In this document: in pieces, positions 22,081 to 23,590 of the stretch
Layout: each line of letters opens with the position of its first letter
Position numbering within the stretch: position 1 is the stretch's first letter
Assembly (NCBI GenBank): GCA_013298325.1
Contig: JAAFHJ010000018.1
Coordinates: 1-23,590 of the forward strand
Length of the DNA: 23,590 bases
Origin: Myxococcales bacterium
GTDB lineage: Bacteria; Myxococcota_A; Polyangia; Polyangiales; Polyangiaceae
Direction of reading: 5' to 3'
Position numbers and translations under genes: made by a program
The notes under the pieces: model-generated
What the model was told of the DNA's origin: nothing
Seen by the model: only the letters and a program-made list of their open reading frames with translations
Database searches by the model: none

Positions 22081-23156
22081 CTCCGAACGAGGCGCTCGCA
22101 GGGATCGCCGCCGGACGGCGGCTCCCGGTCTACCTGGTTGTTGGCGCCGAGCGGTATCTCAAGGATCGCGTCGTCGCCGCCCTTCGTGAGGCGTGCCTCG
22201 CGGGGGGCGTCGTCGGGTTCAACGAAGACAAGTTCACCGCCGGCGAAGGGGACGTCGAGCGCGTCGTCTCCGCCTGCCGGACGGCGCCGATGATGGCGAA
22301 AGCACGGTTTATTTTGTGCCGGAACGTCGACCGTTGGGACCGCGCGAGCAGCGAGGACAGCGACGACGAATCGAAGAAAGCAGCCCCGCTCGACCTCCTT
22401 TTTGCCTACGCGAAGGCACCGATCCCCTCGAGCTGCCTTGTGCTCGTCGGGGAGAAGCTCGACGGCCGCCGAAAGCTCTCGGCGCTGGCGAAGTCGGAAG
22501 ACTTTGTTGTGAACTGCGAGCCTCTCGACGGGCGGGCGCTGCTCGCGTTTGTCAAAGACAATTGCCGGAAGCGCGGGAACCCGATCGACGACGAAATGGC
22601 CGAATTTTTGGCCGAAATTGCTGGTCCCGAGCTCGGACACGTGGAAGATGCGATCGAACGTCTCTCCCTGTTTGCCGGGAGCGGAAATGCGATTGATGAG
22701 GCGGCCATTTCCGAATGTGTCGTCCGCGTCCGGAAGGACGACACCTGGGCCCTCGTCGAAGCTGTGGGGACACGAGACTTGCCGCGCGCGCTGAAGACGC
22801 TGGCCGATTGCTACGATCCCCGCGATCGCGGCCTCCCGCTCCTTGGCGCGCTGGCGTGGTCGTTGCGCCAGCTCCTGAAGTTCGTCGCCGCCACCGAAGC
22901 GGGCGCCTCCGAGGGGGAAGCGGCGAAAAAAGCGGGGGTCTTCCAACCCTTCCGCGCGCGCGAGCTGGGGCAGAAAGCACGACGGTTCCGCGGCAAGGAG
23001 CTCGAACGGATTCTCTTGGCGCTCGCCGATGCCGATCGGGCGCTCAAAGGGTCCAAGCGCCCCGCCGAAGAGATCCTTCATGAGCTCGTCATTCGGCTCT
23101 GCGGCACCGGCCCCGCCCGCGGTCCGGCGGCGAGTGCAGCGTCGGCACGCCGCTAG
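22077..23156 (+). CDS. holA: DNA polymerase III subunit delta
   Basis: HolA is the clamp-loader wrench subunit that opens the beta clamp. The 359-residue product matches the family length. The N-terminal domain begins V-Y-L-V-V-G-A-E-R-Y-L-K-D (the L-x-G-x-E/D-x-x-L-x-x-x strand-helix) at about 18-30. A segment with A-R-F-I-L-C-R-N-V-D follows, then C-L-V-L-V-G-E-K-L-D-G-R-R-K (the usual V-x-x-K-L-D motif). The middle domain has A-E-I-A-G-P-E-L-G-H-V-E-D-A-I-E-R-L, matching the conserved G-x-D-L-x-x-L-x-x-E-x-x-K-L. The C-terminal helical collar starts at about 225. The GTG start at 22077 overlaps the previous stop. Identification rests on overall motif order; sequence drift in this family is large, so confidence is high but not absolute. 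Confidence 0.88.
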   Translation: MTPNEALAGIAAGRRLPVYLVVGAERYLKDRVVAALREACLAGGVVGFNEDKFTAGEGDVERVVSACRTAPMMAKARFILCRNVDRWDRASSEDSDDESKKAAPLDLLFAYAKAPIPSSCLVLVGEKLDGRRKLSALAKSEDFVVNCEPLDGRALLAFVKDNCRKRGNPIDDEMAEFLAEIAGPELGHVEDAIERLSLFAGSGNAIDEAAISECVVRVRKDDTWALVEAVGTRDLPRALKTLADCYDPRDRGLPLLGALAWSLRQLLKFVAATEAGASEGEAAKKAGVFQPFRARELGQKARRFRGKELERILLALADADRALKGSKRPAEEILHELVIRLCGTGPARGPAASAASARR

Positions 23157-23196
23157 CAAACCGCTCAAAACGGCCGCGAAAAACGGTCCAAATAGC

Positions 23197-23245
23197 CAAC
23201 GAATTGACGATTCGTTGACCACTCGCGCGAACGATCCCTTACGAT
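23197..23245 (+). promoter_or_regulatory. Candidate promoter with overlapping inverted repeat, upstream of the HTH gene
   Basis: CAACGAAT (23197-23204) and ATTCGTTG (23210-23217) form a perfect 8-bp inverted repeat with a five-base spacer. Its right half overlaps a -35-like TTGACC (23215-23220); a -10-like TACGAT is at 23240-23245 after 19 bases. The layout suits an autorepressor site for the HTH gene starting at 23330. The rest of the 173-base gap shows nothing else. Confidence 0.45.
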
Positions 23246-23329
23246 CCGTGCATTTCGAGCATCGGAGATACGCGGACGCGCAGCGACGGAAAGCCGTTGG
23301 CGGACGCAAGGTCGAAGCGGGGAATTAAC

Positions 23330-23590
23330 GTGGATATTCTTTCGACACGCGCAGTCGCCGAGATGCTCGGTGTGAGCGAAGCAACCGTAAAGCGGTGGTC
23401 GGACGCAGGTACGCTCCGCTGTTTTCGGACGCCGGGAGGGCACCGGAAGTTTCGAATTCGTGATGTAAAATCGTTCCTCGCCGACCAGGAAACCGAAGCT
23501 CTTCGGGCACCTGCAGTCGCCCCCCCGGCAACGGAGCTGACCGTCGAGCAGCGGGAAGCGCGGCAGCTCGCCCTCGCGGGGGACGTCGAT
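23330..23590 (+). CDS. Excisionase/MerR-type HTH DNA-binding regulator, 3' end outside the window
   Basis: The first 87 codons are visible and the gene continues past the right edge. The GTG start at 23330 is supported by GGGG at 23319-23322 and by the family's usual M-D-x-L-x-T-x-x-V-A beginning. Residues 2-53 form a MerR/excisionase-type winged helix: A-V-A-E-M-L-G-V-S-E-A-T-V-K-R-W is the helix-turn-helix and R-T-P-G-G-H-R-K-F-R is the wing. A Pro/Ala linker follows, then an amphipathic start (L-T-V-E-Q-R-E-A-R-Q-L-A-L-A-G-D-V-D). That last part resembles the first helix of the helical cap that precedes B12-binding domains in CarH-like and related regulators (A-L-x-A-G-D), but only about 15 residues can be judged. 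Plausible alternatives are an HTH protein with another sensor domain or a short regulator. Confidence 0.85.
   Translation, partial: MDILSTRAVAEMLGVSEATVKRWSDAGTLRCFRTPGGHRKFRIRDVKSFLADQETEALRAPAVAPPATELTVEQREARQLALAGDVD

Overview
The window comes from a high-GC, Gram-negative bacterium, most likely a myxobacterium (Myxococcota, Polyangia-like). The evidence is a secreted protein with a MYXO-CTERM-type C-terminal tail, several Asp/Ala/Gly-rich lipoprotein linkers after the lipobox, Cys-rich modules with a DG-x2-N-x-GET-x-x-DCGG signature, a Hanks-type Ser/Thr kinase with an extracytoplasmic C-terminus, and a TPR-fused TonB-dependent receptor. There are no rRNA, tRNA, IS or CRISPR features that I can see. 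The sequence reads as chromosome backbone with a lineage-specific surface-protein section.

Layout, left to right. (1) 1-2474, minus strand: folP - cdaA - ybbR/cdaR (the last runs off the left edge), a tightly overlapping operon joining folate synthesis to c-di-AMP synthesis. A near-consensus sigma-54 -24/-12 element lies just before folP. (2) 2679-4391, plus: a VLCAD-like acyl-CoA dehydrogenase ending in a stem-loop. (3) 4651-11615, plus: three tandem paralogous lipoproteins, each with a lipobox, a Cys-rich repeat region and a C-terminal SUMF1/formylglycine-generating-enzyme fold in which the catalytic cysteines are replaced. The second carries a G9 tract just after the lipobox, and a rho-independent terminator separates the second from the third. 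(4) 11642-11677: a bidirectional terminator. (5) 11700-13389, minus: a self-contained unit of promoter, cobalamin riboswitch and one secreted lipoprotein with propeller-like repeats. (6) 13363-21155, minus: Ser/Thr kinase, TPR-TonB-dependent receptor, lipoprotein, ribF and a TPR-like protein, all co-oriented. (7) 21268-23590, plus: a MYXO-CTERM protein translationally coupled to holA (DNA polymerase III delta), then the start of an excisionase/MerR-type HTH regulator cut by the right edge.

The most promising lead is unit (5). The riboswitch is a clear cobalamin aptamer with its own promoter, and the only gene it can control is a surface-type lipoprotein with no recognised family. I propose a B12-capture lipoprotein analogous to the Bacteroides propeller lipoprotein BtuG. 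The second lead is the triplicated, catalytically dead SUMF1-fold lipoprotein array. The third is the possible sigma-54 control of folP-cdaA-ybbR. Functional proposals are inferences from sequence reading only; no database search or structure prediction was run.
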